Notes: generated by a model not told the origin, from the letters alone. Positions 24,481-34,445 are shown, numbered from the stretch's first letter. The stretch is 64,000 nucleotides of DNA from Paenibacillus sp. FSL K6-1330 (GCF_037976825.1 NZ_CP150269.1:4167501-4231500); one strand, 5' to 3'. Program-made: numbers and translations.

Positions 24481-27399
24481 CTAATCGCTTTCTGTTTTTT
24501 TAGCCTGATCCTCTTCATAAGTATATGGATAGCTTTGACTTCCTAGCATTATTCTCCGCCCTTGGAACTCATCATACAAATTGATTCGAACCGCCCCTCC
24601 ACTTACGATTTTGCTGAAGTTGCTATTCAAGTTAATGGAGTATGATTTGTTGTTGCCGATGGTCAAATCGGTACCGAGTGTTAATATCTTCTCTGTCGAC
24701 TGTCCGGTTGGGTCAATCAGCTCCATAATGAGTTTATGGTCATAAGAACCGATCTCGTAATCCCCATTCCTGGAGAGATTATAATGAATAACGGTGTTGA
24801 GCATATCTTTCCCTGCGCTAAGCGTACCTTCTCCTCTCGTAATGGTGAGATGGTACGGAAACAATTCTACATTTTGCAGATTCGTTGCTGGTTGTGTAAC
24901 TCTAGGGCTAAGCGCTAAACCCACCGTATTGATAGATCCCGTTGATTCTTCCCCTAATTCTGTCATCTTTCCGTTTGCTACACCTTCCCCGACATACAAT
25001 ACAAGCTCCGAAGTAACTACATTCTGCGGAAGCTTGCTCCAAACGGTCACCAGATTCTTCCCATTCGGACTTGTCTTATCGGATGATTGACTGATTTTCG
25101 CCTCAAAAAACTCGTTTTCCGGTGTTTTATAATAGGCAACAAGCTGTGCCTGTTTGGATTGACGTGTTTCCTGACTCACCATCTCCAATTCCGTATAAAT
25201 TAAATTGGAACTGCTGTCTTGGTAAACGGTCGTCAATCGTTCACGGACTTCCGCTTTCTTGCCTGGCGTATGGATAAAATAAGATTCGCCGGCAGCGACC
25301 TGTTTCATAACATTGTTGAGCGAATTGGTATTCAGCGACAGAAATTTGTGAACGTCCTCTCCTGAAGTTTCCTGCAGATCGACTCTGAATTGATTGAATT
25401 GATAGGAATACGGTACATTGGCAAGTACATACAACTCCATGGTTTCATCCGGGGCCAGAGTTGTTTGATCGTTCGGTACTACAATTTGGGCCGTACTGCT
25501 TAGATCGCGCATTCCTGCCTTAACTGCAGCTTTGAACTCGGGCAGCGATACGGTCGACGATTTGGTATTACGAATACTGATTTGGGCTACAATTTGATCC
25601 ACATCTCCCTGTGGCACCCGCTGATATGAGCTCAGCTTGACGCCGAATGTTCCATGAGCATTCTCGATGATATTTTCTACACCCAGATGACTTTTACCTT
25701 CCTGAGCATAAGGGATTTTATAGTGGGCTGCCGGGAAGCTGATCCTCCCCTCCACAGCAGGCTCTGTCAATTGCAGCTGCAGTTTATTCTGTTTCATATG
25801 CAATGGCACATCTGCACTGAGATCGATGAGCTTCTCCTCCAGCGGCTTCAGAGCAATCTTGTCAAACGCCTTCGCATTCACGGGGATGCTGTAACCTTCA
25901 TCCGTGAGGATGGACAGCTCATAAGCTGGCAGCTTCAATGATTTTTCACTGAGATTTTTCACGCGGAATTGAAGGTTCCATTTGCCGGTATCGTTCTCTG
26001 CAAATACCGAAGCATGTTTCAGCTGCGTCTCCATCGTTTGATGGTTTATCGATATGTTTCGGATGGCATAATCCGCCGCAGGCACATCAGCGGTAATGGT
26101 CGGAAGTTTAAAGGTTTTTACCGGAAGCGTCATTTTCAAAGCTTCGTCTTCCTGTGTGAATTGCATCGTCATATGGTCTGTTTTCAGTTGGGACGGAACC
26201 TCTGCCAGATAATAAATCGTGCGTTTTTGTCCTGGCTGGATCCTGAAGCTGCCCCCGGTGTCATCCTCAGGCGAAAGATCGAATACCGAGCCGCCGGCCG
26301 ACTTCAGTTGTACTTTATATCCGGGATCGCTCAGCACCTTCTTGCCTCCGTTTGCAAAATGAATCCCCACTCTCATATACACTTTTCCATTATGCTTCAT
26401 TCGCTTCACACTTTCCGCCTTGACCGTAACAGGCTGTTGTTTCATAATCAGCTTTGCGCTTTTGCCCTTGGCCACGGCGATATCCGTCGCTGCCGCCGGA
26501 AGCTTGAACGTTTGCACAGGAAGATTGATTTTCAATGCTTCGTCTTCATGCGCCAGCTGCAGTGTCATGCCGTTCGTCTTTATCGTGGAAGGGATCTCCG
26601 CCCAATAGAAGATGATGCTGCTCTCCTGAGGCTGCAGCTTGTATCCGGTGCTGGCTGAATCGGAAATGAGCTCAAATACCGAGCCCCCGGCCGACTTCAA
26701 ATTTGCCTTATACCCGGGATCGCTTAATGCCTTTGTCCCTCCATTCGTGAGCCTGAGTCCTAATTTTATATATACTTTTCCATTGATGGTATACCTCTGC
26801 AAGGTATCCGCCTTCGCCGTAACCGGAAGATGGTTCATCGTGATCTTCTTGCTCTTGCCTACCGGAACTACCGAAGAGTAATCGGCCGGAACTGTGATTT
26901 GCCCCAGTTTTTTCTGATAACTCGCGCTGTCAAAATCCCATCCGAACAGGGAAACCTTGGCTCCGTTTACCTTAGTTGATTTCCCAACGTTCACATAATA
27001 CGTCACGGAGAGGCTGCTGTTCGCAGGCACCGTTCGTTTAACAGCGTCACTCGTAACTTTCTTGCCTGTTCCCGTTGCCCCACTTGGCGTAGAAACTTGG
27101 GAAAAATAATCAATAAGATCTACTCTACTGCCACTGCTGTTACTATAACGAAGCGTATAGACGAGAATATTCCCGTCTGGCTGAGTGAAAATTTCCATTC
27201 CCGTAAGCCTCACACTGACGTTCTGCTTCAATATAACCGAGCCCAGTTTATCTAGTGCCAGGCTGGACGCGACTGCAGCTGCTGATTTAGAAACAGAGTA
27301 GCCTGTTGAGGATGCCCCATACGCATCAAGGGCAAACCCATGACTTAACATCGCTGCACTAAGCATGATGACCGCGCATGTCTTTTTTGGTCCGTGCAT
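24481..27399 (-). CDS. Large secreted repeat protein of unknown function
   Basis: This 972-aa protein has a signal peptide (cleavage probably after about residue 29, AYGAS). The ATG at 27399 has AGGAGGT five bases upstream; the longer frame is rejected. Residues about 180-301 and 309-433 are two clear tandem repeats sharing LSDPGYK, LKSAGGSVF, EDEALK and LPV-TFKLP. Related beta-rich units extend to the C-terminus. No catalytic motif, anchor or known domain is recognised. It is the last gene of an operon with two ABC permeases, an HlyD-like adaptor and a solute-binding protein, so it may be a surface scaffold, binder or exported cargo of that system. Confidence 0.75.
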   Translation of the reverse strand: MHGPKKTCAVIMLSAAMLSHGFALDAYGASSTGYSVSKSAAAVASSLALDKLGSVILKQNVSVRLTGMEIFTQPDGNILVYTLRYSNSSGSRVDLIDYFSQVSTPSGATGTGKKVTSDAVKRTVPANSSLSVTYYVNVGKSTKVNGAKVSLFGWDFDSASYQKKLGQITVPADYSSVVPVGKSKKITMNHLPVTAKADTLQRYTINGKVYIKLGLRLTNGGTKALSDPGYKANLKSAGGSVFELISDSASTGYKLQPQESSIIFYWAEIPSTIKTNGMTLQLAHEDEALKINLPVQTFKLPAAATDIAVAKGKSAKLIMKQQPVTVKAESVKRMKHNGKVYMRVGIHFANGGKKVLSDPGYKVQLKSAGGSVFDLSPEDDTGGSFRIQPGQKRTIYYLAEVPSQLKTDHMTMQFTQEDEALKMTLPVKTFKLPTITADVPAADYAIRNISINHQTMETQLKHASVFAENDTGKWNLQFRVKNLSEKSLKLPAYELSILTDEGYSIPVNAKAFDKIALKPLEEKLIDLSADVPLHMKQNKLQLQLTEPAVEGRISFPAAHYKIPYAQEGKSHLGVENIIENAHGTFGVKLSSYQRVPQGDVDQIVAQISIRNTKSSTVSLPEFKAAVKAGMRDLSSTAQIVVPNDQTTLAPDETMELYVLANVPYSYQFNQFRVDLQETSGEDVHKFLSLNTNSLNNVMKQVAAGESYFIHTPGKKAEVRERLTTVYQDSSSNLIYTELEMVSQETRQSKQAQLVAYYKTPENEFFEAKISQSSDKTSPNGKNLVTVWSKLPQNVVTSELVLYVGEGVANGKMTELGEESTGSINTVGLALSPRVTQPATNLQNVELFPYHLTITRGEGTLSAGKDMLNTVIHYNLSRNGDYEIGSYDHKLIMELIDPTGQSTEKILTLGTDLTIGNNKSYSINLNSNFSKIVSGGAVRINLYDEFQGRRIMLGSQSYPYTYEEDQAKKTESD

Positions 27400-27507
27400 A
27401 ATGTACCTCCTGTATAAAAAGAAAATCAAAAAGCCTATTCTCCGTTGTCCCTCTTCTGTGCAATAGGAAGCAGCGCACAAATGTGGGCTGCTTCCTGGAT
27501 GATCTTC

Positions 27508-28848
27508 CTATTCGTTTAAATAGGTGGTGACCCGGTTCTGGATCAGCTTCGCCACTTCTTCTGCCGTTTTCTGTCCGCTGAAGTACGCCAGAGACTCTTC
27601 ACCGGCAATTGATATCACTTTACTGTCTAGATCCACGTATTGATCCGCGGACTGAACAATTTGTTTAAACACGTTGAATTGTTCGTCAGATACTTTGGCC
27701 GGCTGCCCATTCGGAAGTTTATAATCGCCGCTACCCACTTTTTCCTGAAGGTCATTGATCAGCTTTTCATTCACGGATTTAAGCATCGAGAACCCTTCTC
27801 TTTCCTGCAGTAATTGTGCTTCTTCAGACAATAGGAAGGAAATAAACTTCCAAGCTTCTTCTTGTGCTGGCGATTTGGCATGGATAGCGAACCCGGATGA
27901 TGTAAAAACCCTCGCGCCTTTTTGACCTGCGGTTTCTCCAGCTCTGGGTAACAGCATGATCTTTGGATGATCAAATAGCATATAAGGGCCTTCGATAAAA
28001 TTAAGCGGTGACACAATCGGGGTGGAACTGAACAATTGATTGCCCGGCTTTGCTTCATCGGATGTAATGATCTTGTCATCATTCATTTTCATGGCTTGCT
28101 GGAGCAAATCCACAAATTCCGGAGAGTCGAACGTTGCCTCTTTGGCTGTAGTATCAACAAATGAAGCGTAGTTTTCATAAAGCATCTCCTGAAAGAGGTA
28201 TTCCGGCGGGTAGGACGCTAATGCATAAATCTCATCGGTACCGCTCTCCTTTGCCTTTTGGATAACTTCCTTTGAAACCTTCTCGAACTCCTTCCAATCC
28301 CAGGTTTTATCATCGAACGCCACATTGGCGTTACCCAGCATGTCCCCATTACCAACCAATACTCTCAAGGAGTATCCCAAAGGGATGGTATACACCCCGT
28401 CATTCAGTTTCAGACCGTCCAAAATATTCATTTGCAAATCGTCTTTATGGAGTGTCTGGTCTTGCTCCAGCAAATCATTCATATTGAGTAGGAAACCTTT
28501 GCTCACATATTCTTTAACAGGCAAGCCGCTAACTTCAATGATATCCATCCCTTTGCCCGATAACATGGCTGTATTCGTTGCAGTATGATACTTCTCGAAT
28601 TCCCCAGGTCCCCATTGTTCACCCATGCTTTTATATGCATGGATCTGCAGATCGATATCCGGGTATTTCTCTTCGAACTTTTTTTCCAGCGTTTGATAGA
28701 ACGGAGTCGACTCTGTCAGTGACAGGGTAAGCACCGTTTTTCCCTCTTTCGTTGCGGGCTTATCCACGTTCCCGCCTTCTCCTGAGCCGCAAGCGGTTAA
28801 ACTCGCGATTAAAGCGCCCATAGAAATAAGTAAAAGCCATTTTTTCAT
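27508..28848 (-). CDS. Extracellular solute-binding lipoprotein (family 1)
   Basis: This 446-aa protein has a signal peptide and lipobox LTAC. The ATG at 28848 follows AGGAGGAA. The mature part has the fold pattern of MalE-type sugar binders (EKYPDIDLQIHAYKSMGEQW, AWKFISFLLSEEAQ). It is the fourth gene of the operon. The insertion of an HlyD-like gene between it and the permeases is unusual for a sugar importer. Confidence 0.88.
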   Translation of the reverse strand: MKKWLLLISMGALIASLTACGSGEGGNVDKPATKEGKTVLTLSLTESTPFYQTLEKKFEEKYPDIDLQIHAYKSMGEQWGPGEFEKYHTATNTAMLSGKGMDIIEVSGLPVKEYVSKGFLLNMNDLLEQDQTLHKDDLQMNILDGLKLNDGVYTIPLGYSLRVLVGNGDMLGNANVAFDDKTWDWKEFEKVSKEVIQKAKESGTDEIYALASYPPEYLFQEMLYENYASFVDTTAKEATFDSPEFVDLLQQAMKMNDDKIITSDEAKPGNQLFSSTPIVSPLNFIEGPYMLFDHPKIMLLPRAGETAGQKGARVFTSSGFAIHAKSPAQEEAWKFISFLLSEEAQLLQEREGFSMLKSVNEKLINDLQEKVGSGDYKLPNGQPAKVSDEQFNVFKQIVQSADQYVDLDSKVISIAGEESLAYFSGQKTAEEVAKLIQNRVTTYLNE

Positions 28849-28892
28849 CGTATGATTTCCTCCTGATATGTTCTGATTACAATGCCGCCTCA

Positions 28893-30047
28893 CTATTCCA
28901 AGCGAACCCGGTTGCCATCCTGCAGAGGCTCGCTGCTTTTCAGAATGATCTTATCTTGTTCATAGATGCTATCCGTTTGGATCATCGTTTCTTTGTCATT
29001 CCGCTCGCTGAACTTGATGTTGACTTTTCGAGCAACAAAAACATTACCGAGTGCACCCGGCTGCTCTTCGACTACAAAAACGTACATGCCTTCCCGGTCC
29101 TGATGAATAGCTTCATTAGAAACAAGCAGCCCTTGATCGAGAGAGCTTTTCTCGATGTTAATCCGAGCCTGCTCACCTCCCTTCAGCTTGGCGTTGATGA
29201 GTTTTATACGAATCATCTTTTGAGGGACGGTTACCGTCTCCGCTCCTTCGGTTGCCCCCTCAATCATCGGCTCCGCATTGGTGATTTCTTCAATGATGCC
29301 TTCAATGACACTGGCTTGCTGCTCTTTATCTGTGTGTACCTCTACCTCGATCCGCTCACCAACGGATATTCCAATGCTGGACAAGCGTTTTGCATCGGCA
29401 CCAACGTCAAACCTATAGCCTTGACTGCTATTCGAGACAATGACATCCGGCTCGCCCGCAGATGCCAGTCCTTCTACCGCATTCAGCTTCGTAATAATAC
29501 CGTCGAAGGGAGCGGTAAGTATCTGATCTTTTGCCAGTCGTTCTTTCATCTCGTTGATCTTGCGTTCCTGCGTTGCAATATCAAGTTTCCCTTTTTCAAT
29601 TTCGCGTTTTGCGCTGCGCAGCTTAAGTTCATCCTCTTCAATAGAAGATTGAATAAATTGATCCTGAAGATTTTGCTGCTCAATTCTTTGCTTTTCCAGA
29701 TTCGTTACTTCAAGTTCGATTTCTTGTCTTGCCGTTGGGTTGTCATAAGCGATAAGCTTCTGTCCCTTCTTCACACGTTCACCTTCTTTTACGTGAATCT
29801 GCTGAACTTTCCAGTCGTTTGAACTGGATAGCTTAGCTTCGGCGATCGGCTGAAGTATTCCGCTTCCCTCAATCGATAGCACAATGCCTCCCTGTTTCGG
29901 CTGTTCCGTGGTCACCTTGGGCAAGGTCAACGACTGTAGCGTGTTACTAAACAAGGTAAACAGCAGCAGCATCCCCATAAAACCCATGAACACGAATTGA
30001 AGGATTCGCTTTCGTCTTTGGTCAGCTAACCCTTTTCCAAGCTCCAT
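28893..30047 (-). CDS. HlyD/RND-type membrane-fusion (periplasmic adaptor) protein
   Basis: This 384-aa protein has an N-terminal membrane segment (about 15-35) and a lipoyl/biotinyl-like half-motif (VQQIHVKEGERVKKGQKLIA). A coiled coil follows at about 110-175 (EVTNLEKQRIEQQNLQDQ onward), then the second half-motif (LTAPFDGIITKL) and a beta-barrel C-terminus. Such YknX/YtrP-like adaptors in Gram-positive bacteria usually work with MacB-type exporters. Here it lies between MalG-type permease and solute-binding genes, with no exporter ATPase nearby. Its role in this operon is unknown. Confidence 0.85.
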   Translation of the reverse strand: MELGKGLADQRRKRILQFVFMGFMGMLLLFTLFSNTLQSLTLPKVTTEQPKQGGIVLSIEGSGILQPIAEAKLSSSNDWKVQQIHVKEGERVKKGQKLIAYDNPTARQEIELEVTNLEKQRIEQQNLQDQFIQSSIEEDELKLRSAKREIEKGKLDIATQERKINEMKERLAKDQILTAPFDGIITKLNAVEGLASAGEPDVIVSNSSQGYRFDVGADAKRLSSIGISVGERIEVEVHTDKEQQASVIEGIIEEITNAEPMIEGATEGAETVTVPQKMIRIKLINAKLKGGEQARINIEKSSLDQGLLVSNEAIHQDREGMYVFVVEEQPGALGNVFVARKVNIKFSERNDKETMIQTDSIYEQDKIILKSSEPLQDGNRVRLE

Positions 30048-30083
30048 ATCCTTTCTTCTCCTCCTAAAAACTGCCTTGAAAAG

Positions 30084-30962
30084 TTAACCCTTAACACCTG
30101 ACAATTGGATTCCCTCGATGAAATACGACTCGGCGTACAGAAATAACATCACCATCGGGGCCATATAGAGCATGGATGCAGCAAAGGCAATCCCCCGCTC
30201 GCTATCATTAATCCTGGATAAAAAAACGGATAACGGCTGCTTAAACGGGTCGTCCAAAAAGATAAGCGGCTGTTCCACCATGTTCCAATAATCAACGAAC
30301 AGCAAGATCACAAGTGCGGCCAATCCTGGCTTGATCATCGGAACAATCATCGTCATAAAGATCCGCAAGTGTCCGGCACCGTCTATTTTGGCAGCTTCGA
30401 TGTAGGCATAGGGAATGTCCAGCATGAACTGTCTGAGCATAAACACGCCAAAAGCAGCGAAAATGCCAGGAGCAATGATGGCGCCTGTACTATTCAGCAT
30501 GCCAAGCTTATCAACCATAATATAGTTGGGTACCAGAGTAACTTGGAATGGCATAAGCATCGTCATGACATATACCAAAAACATCGAATCCCGGCCGCGG
30601 AATTTCAGCTTGGAGAATGCATAAGCAGCCAACGCTGCTACGAGAGTCTGACCCACAATGATCGGCATCACCATAAACACGGAATTCCAGAACATCGTCA
30701 AATACTTCGGGTTATCAATGAACACCTTCCCATACTGTGCAAAAGATACCTTATCCGGAATCAGTTTCAGGTTTGCGAAAGAGCTGTCTCTACCTGGGAT
30801 CACTTCATTCATTTGACCGATGAGACCATAATTGATCTGGATTTCCAGCTCTGTCATCAATGAATTTGTGAATGTAATCACAATTGGTGATATTAGGATT
30901 AACGCAATAACACCCATGACGAATGTTAATATACTTTTTTTCAATATGTAGACTACTCGCAC
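30084..30962 (-). CDS. ABC transporter permease, MalG type
   Basis: This 292-aa permease has six membrane segments and the EAA loop IEAAKIDGAGHLRIF, ending in the typical QLSGVKG. The GTG at 30962 follows GGAGGTG by about 11 bases. It begins 17 bp after the MalF-type gene. It carries an unusual charged extracytoplasmic insertion after the first membrane segment (about 36-75). Confidence 0.9.
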   Translation of the reverse strand: MRVVYILKKSILTFVMGVIALILISPIVITFTNSLMTELEIQINYGLIGQMNEVIPGRDSSFANLKLIPDKVSFAQYGKVFIDNPKYLTMFWNSVFMVMPIIVGQTLVAALAAYAFSKLKFRGRDSMFLVYVMTMLMPFQVTLVPNYIMVDKLGMLNSTGAIIAPGIFAAFGVFMLRQFMLDIPYAYIEAAKIDGAGHLRIFMTMIVPMIKPGLAALVILLFVDYWNMVEQPLIFLDDPFKQPLSVFLSRINDSERGIAFAASMLYMAPMVMLFLYAESYFIEGIQLSGVKG

Positions 30963-30979
30963 AGACTTCGCTCCACCTC

Positions 30980-31870
30980 CTATTCCATGTACTGCCGATG
31001 TCGGCGCTCAATCGCAAACAGCATCAGGACGATCAACAGAATACAGACAAACATCAAGGATGCAGCAGCGGTCAGCTTCTGAATGTCGAGTGATACGAAC
31101 ATATTATTCATATAGTGCTGCATCATGTAAATGCTGTCATGGGGGTAATCGCCTGCGATCAGATACGTTTCCCGGAACACTTTGAATGAGTTAATAATGG
31201 ACATAATCACGACAAAGAACATGGAAGAAGTCAGATAGACCAGCGTAACACTTCGGAATTGCCGCAGACGACCAGCCCCTTCAATCCGGGCCGTTTCGTA
31301 GTAGTCCTTCGGAATTTGCTGCAGCCCGGCCAAGAATAAAATGACGTTGTAACCGATGTTCTTCCATAGATACACCATGATCACGACCAATCGTGCCGAT
31401 TCCGTCTTCATCCAGTCCACGCGTCCATATCCAAAGCTGTTCAGCCATGCGTTCAGGGAGCCGTTCCAATCAAATAGCATCTGCCAGATCATGATAATGG
31501 AGGCGACGGGCACAACAAGCGGCATGACGTAAGCAGTCCGAAGCCATTTTTGAAAATATGTATTTTTATGGAGCAGCATCGCTAACCCGAGTGACAGCAT
31601 GACCATAAGCGGAACACTGACCGCGCTGAAGAAAAACGTGTTGGATGCCGCCTTGCGGAAGGAAGCACTCCCAAACAGATCCACGTAATTATCGAGACCC
31701 GCAAAATGGCCGTCTACCGATTGGCTCATAAAGGAATAGTACACGCCCATGGCAAATGGAATAAGATAAAAGAGTGCAAATCCAATACCGCTGGGCACGA
31801 GAAAGAATATGGCCGCCGAAGCATCCTTACGGAGCCATTTTTTCATAATATTCTTGATCCATCCTTTCAC
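30980..31870 (-). CDS. ABC transporter permease, MalF type
   Basis: This 296-aa permease has six membrane segments and the EAA-like loop YYETARIEGAGRLRQF. GTG at 31870 is taken as start (GAAGGA about 11 bases upstream); ATG at 31846 is an alternative without a site. It is the first gene of the operon that continues with the MalG-type permease, the HlyD-like adaptor, the solute-binding protein and the secreted protein. No ATPase gene is present. Confidence 0.9.
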   Translation of the reverse strand: MKGWIKNIMKKWLRKDASAAIFFLVPSGIGFALFYLIPFAMGVYYSFMSQSVDGHFAGLDNYVDLFGSASFRKAASNTFFFSAVSVPLMVMLSLGLAMLLHKNTYFQKWLRTAYVMPLVVPVASIIMIWQMLFDWNGSLNAWLNSFGYGRVDWMKTESARLVVIMVYLWKNIGYNVILFLAGLQQIPKDYYETARIEGAGRLRQFRSVTLVYLTSSMFFVVIMSIINSFKVFRETYLIAGDYPHDSIYMMQHYMNNMFVSLDIQKLTAAASLMFVCILLIVLMLFAIERRHRQYME

Positions 31871-32021
31871 TGTTTAGTTTGTCCTTCAATTCTGATCCAT
31901 GTTACTCTCCCCCGACACCTTTAGTTTAGGGAAGAAAACTTAAGAAAAAATATGGTAAATATTAAAAATATCTAAAGTGGTGAACGCAATCATAAGAATT
32001 GGGAACGTAGCGGAAGCGCCC

Positions 32022-32735
32022 CTACTTCTTGGGTTCAGAAAAAACTCGCACGTTCTCGTTCTCAACGGTTGCAAGCATTACATCGTGGATATTCGTATTA
32101 GCGGGTGCTATTTTTGAATGAAGCCAAGCCAAATCCTTACCCATTTCCTGAAGAAGCGACATATCGACTTTTCCATCTATGATGATCGGCCTTGAGATCG
32201 TAAACGGCCCCGTCTCTAATCTCATATCTGCCGGAGTAACCGGTTGGTATGGGGTGTCCATAAAAACCGATATGGTTCCACCCGGTTCCCATACGGCAAG
32301 GGCTACCTTTTGTATATCCTCTACTTTTTCCTTTCTTAGCTCAGAAAATAAAAAATCAATAGAGATTCTGGCCTTAGATAAGTTATGAAACTGGATGAGT
32401 CCATTTTTAACGAGTGTGATGGGGGATGGATCAAGATAGTGTTTGAAGAACGGCCACTTCAGGCTCAACCACGTCGCTATAATGTATAAAACGACGAGAA
32501 CGATCGTCGTGATCATAGATCCCTTTAATCCCAATTCTTCATCTGAAAGCGGATGAGCAATAATATTGCCGAGCGTTAAAGCCAAAATGAAATCGAGGAA
32601 TCTCAATTGAGAAATGGAACGCTGCCCCATTAATTTGGCTGCAAGAAGTAAAAAAACGAAGCTAACAACCCCTCTTAAGATCCATTCCACGGTTGTCAGC
32701 GATTCTTGACTTTGGTAAAAATCCAATCCATTCAC
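32022..32735 (-). CDS. DUF421/YetF-family membrane protein
   Basis: This 237-aa protein has three N-terminal membrane segments (to about 95) and a cytosolic YetF-type C-terminal domain (FLDFILALTLGNIIAHPLSD, then ARISIDFLFSELRKEKVEDI). YetF-like proteins are common in spore formers, and their role is poorly defined. The start is GTG at 32735 or TTG at 32726, the latter having GGGG eight bases upstream. It is monocistronic. Confidence 0.88.
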   Translation of the reverse strand: MNGLDFYQSQESLTTVEWILRGVVSFVFLLLAAKLMGQRSISQLRFLDFILALTLGNIIAHPLSDEELGLKGSMITTIVLVVLYIIATWLSLKWPFFKHYLDPSPITLVKNGLIQFHNLSKARISIDFLFSELRKEKVEDIQKVALAVWEPGGTISVFMDTPYQPVTPADMRLETGPFTISRPIIIDGKVDMSLLQEMGKDLAWLHSKIAPANTNIHDVMLATVENENVRVFSEPKK

Positions 32736-32814
32736 CCCGCCGATTCACATCAATTATTGTTCAATATATTCATATATTCGCTTGAACGATTTCTTCATTC
32801 TGTAGCACGTCCGT

Positions 32815-33291
32815 TTATACTCGAAGTACCTTTACGAATAGTCGTTTTACAGCCCCTAAAATCCGAGGTTTCGCCCATGAAGTAGATATAAAAATCGTGT
32901 ACATCCCCAGACGGTTTCCGCCCCATAAATCTGTAATGATGCCGTTTCCGATAACGGCTGTCTCGTTACTACGGGTTCCAAGCATATTCAATGCGGCTAA
33001 AAACGCTTTTTTCTTCGGTTTACCGGCTTCGAACAAAGCTGGAATTTCATGGACTTGTCCGTGGTCACCCATTGGAGGTTTGCTGTTAGAAACGATGATC
33101 ACCTTAATTCCATATCTCGACTGCATGTTAGTCAGCCAAGATTTCATCGAATCAGTTATGGAGTCAGCTTTCTTGGTCGTTAATGTATTGGTCCAGTCAA
33201 GGATTATCCCTTTAATACCTGCCTGCTGGAGTCTTTCTCCGTTAATCTCATAAATCGAGCGCGCAATTTGCGATGGTTTAAAAATAGGCAT
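32815..33291 (-). CDS. YqeG-family HAD-like protein with altered catalytic motifs
   Basis: This 158-aa protein has the YqeG/HAD IIIA layout. The first motif, normally DxDxT (DLDNTL), reads DWTNTL (D32, then T34 in place of the second Asp). The last motif, normally GDQ..TD, reads GNGIITD. Loss of two acidic residues makes phosphatase activity doubtful. The ATG at 33291 follows GGAGGAA. It is a likely paralogue of the conserved yqeG that normally sits beside yqeH-aroE. Confidence 0.8.
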   Translation of the reverse strand: MPIFKPSQIARSIYEINGERLQQAGIKGIILDWTNTLTTKKADSITDSMKSWLTNMQSRYGIKVIIVSNSKPPMGDHGQVHEIPALFEAGKPKKKAFLAALNMLGTRSNETAVIGNGIITDLWGGNRLGMYTIFISTSWAKPRILGAVKRLFVKVLRV

Positions 33292-33424
33292 AGTCTTCCT
33301 CCACTACTTTCATATAAGTGAGTCAATCGTGTATAGAATGCCTTCATGTTGTTAAAATCATACTTTTGAACAATCATTTCACCTGGTTGGTCTGTATGTA
33401 GTCTGTATGTATGGATTCGGCTAA

Positions 33425-33451
33425 ACAAAAAAAGCCGCGATTACCGCGACT
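33425..33451 (-). terminator. Rho-independent terminator of the polytopic membrane protein gene
   Basis: The stem AGTCGCG/CGCGGCT (one G-T pair) is followed leftward by TTTTTTTG. It lies 38 bases past the stop at 33489. Confidence 0.7.
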
Positions 33452-33488
33452 TCATAAGATGTTACAACGGATCGTCCGGTAAGCAAAC

Positions 33489-34445
33489 CTACAAGGCGCG
33501 TCGTCGATCGTGCAGAACGAACAGAATGATTATGAACATCATGACGCCGAAGACGACACCGGCCTCCGTGGTTAGCATCCGCAGCAGCTGGTACTCTGGC
33601 GAGAACTGCGAATCGGTACGAATTGCGGAAAAGAGATTATAAGAGAACAGCATGCCCGACGAAATCCATGCCGATGCCATCGGGTACAGAAACCGCTGCG
33701 GCCCGCGACGGGAAGTTAGCACCAGCAATCCCCACGCCCCCGCAATGGACCACGCTCCGGTACTAAACGTTAGCAGATGCCACCACACATCACGATCGTC
33801 CAGTCTGGCCGGGTCAATACCGAGAGTGCCTCCGGTAGCCCAGTACACCTTAATGATACCTAACAGGACACAGCCGGCTCCAACCAGCCTGGACAATGTA
33901 TGCTGCAATCTCCAAGTATTACCTGGTAACCTGCTATAGTCGATCGAATCACCGAACGCCTCCGGCCACCGTGTCCTCGCATAACCTGCGAAGGCGAGAG
34001 GCAGACAAATGCCGATGCCAACCAGCGAGACCATCACGAAGAACTGTTCGTACACCCAAACGTCGGCGGCCCCCGCCTCCTTATCCCGAGTCATAGCTGC
34101 CGGTCCTAGCACCGGTGCCAAGACCAGCATGGGAACGAGCAGACCGGTACCAACCCATACGGGAAAGGCAATCAGCCATGCAGGGAGACGTTCGCCCCAC
34201 GGCCTGGTGAACGCCATGGCCAGCAGGATTCCGATAGCCGCTAGCACTGCGGTAGCTGCGTTGATCGCACGCCAGCTAGCGTCGCCCATTTGCTCGGTTG
34301 GTATGAAGTAACCGAAAGTCCATGCCATTTTAATCAATAGATACGGCGCCACCGCTATGGCAGCGCCATAACCAGAAATTCTACGTATCTTCATCCATTG
34401 CGGTGACTGCAGATCAGCTGAAACTTGCTCATGCTCAATCTTCAT
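33489..34445 (-). CDS. Polytopic membrane protein of unknown function
   Basis: This 318-aa protein has about eight hydrophobic segments. AAGGAGGT stands 12 bases before the ATG at 34445. The codon use is visibly richer in G and C than that of the neighbours, a possible sign of transfer. I do not recognise the family; proteins of similar look occur in actinobacteria and Paenibacillus. It is monocistronic, between terminators. Confidence 0.75.
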   Translation of the reverse strand: MKIEHEQVSADLQSPQWMKIRRISGYGAAIAVAPYLLIKMAWTFGYFIPTEQMGDASWRAINAATAVLAAIGILLAMAFTRPWGERLPAWLIAFPVWVGTGLLVPMLVLAPVLGPAAMTRDKEAGAADVWVYEQFFVMVSLVGIGICLPLAFAGYARTRWPEAFGDSIDYSRLPGNTWRLQHTLSRLVGAGCVLLGIIKVYWATGGTLGIDPARLDDRDVWWHLLTFSTGAWSIAGAWGLLVLTSRRGPQRFLYPMASAWISSGMLFSYNLFSAIRTDSQFSPEYQLLRMLTTEAGVVFGVMMFIIILFVLHDRRRAL

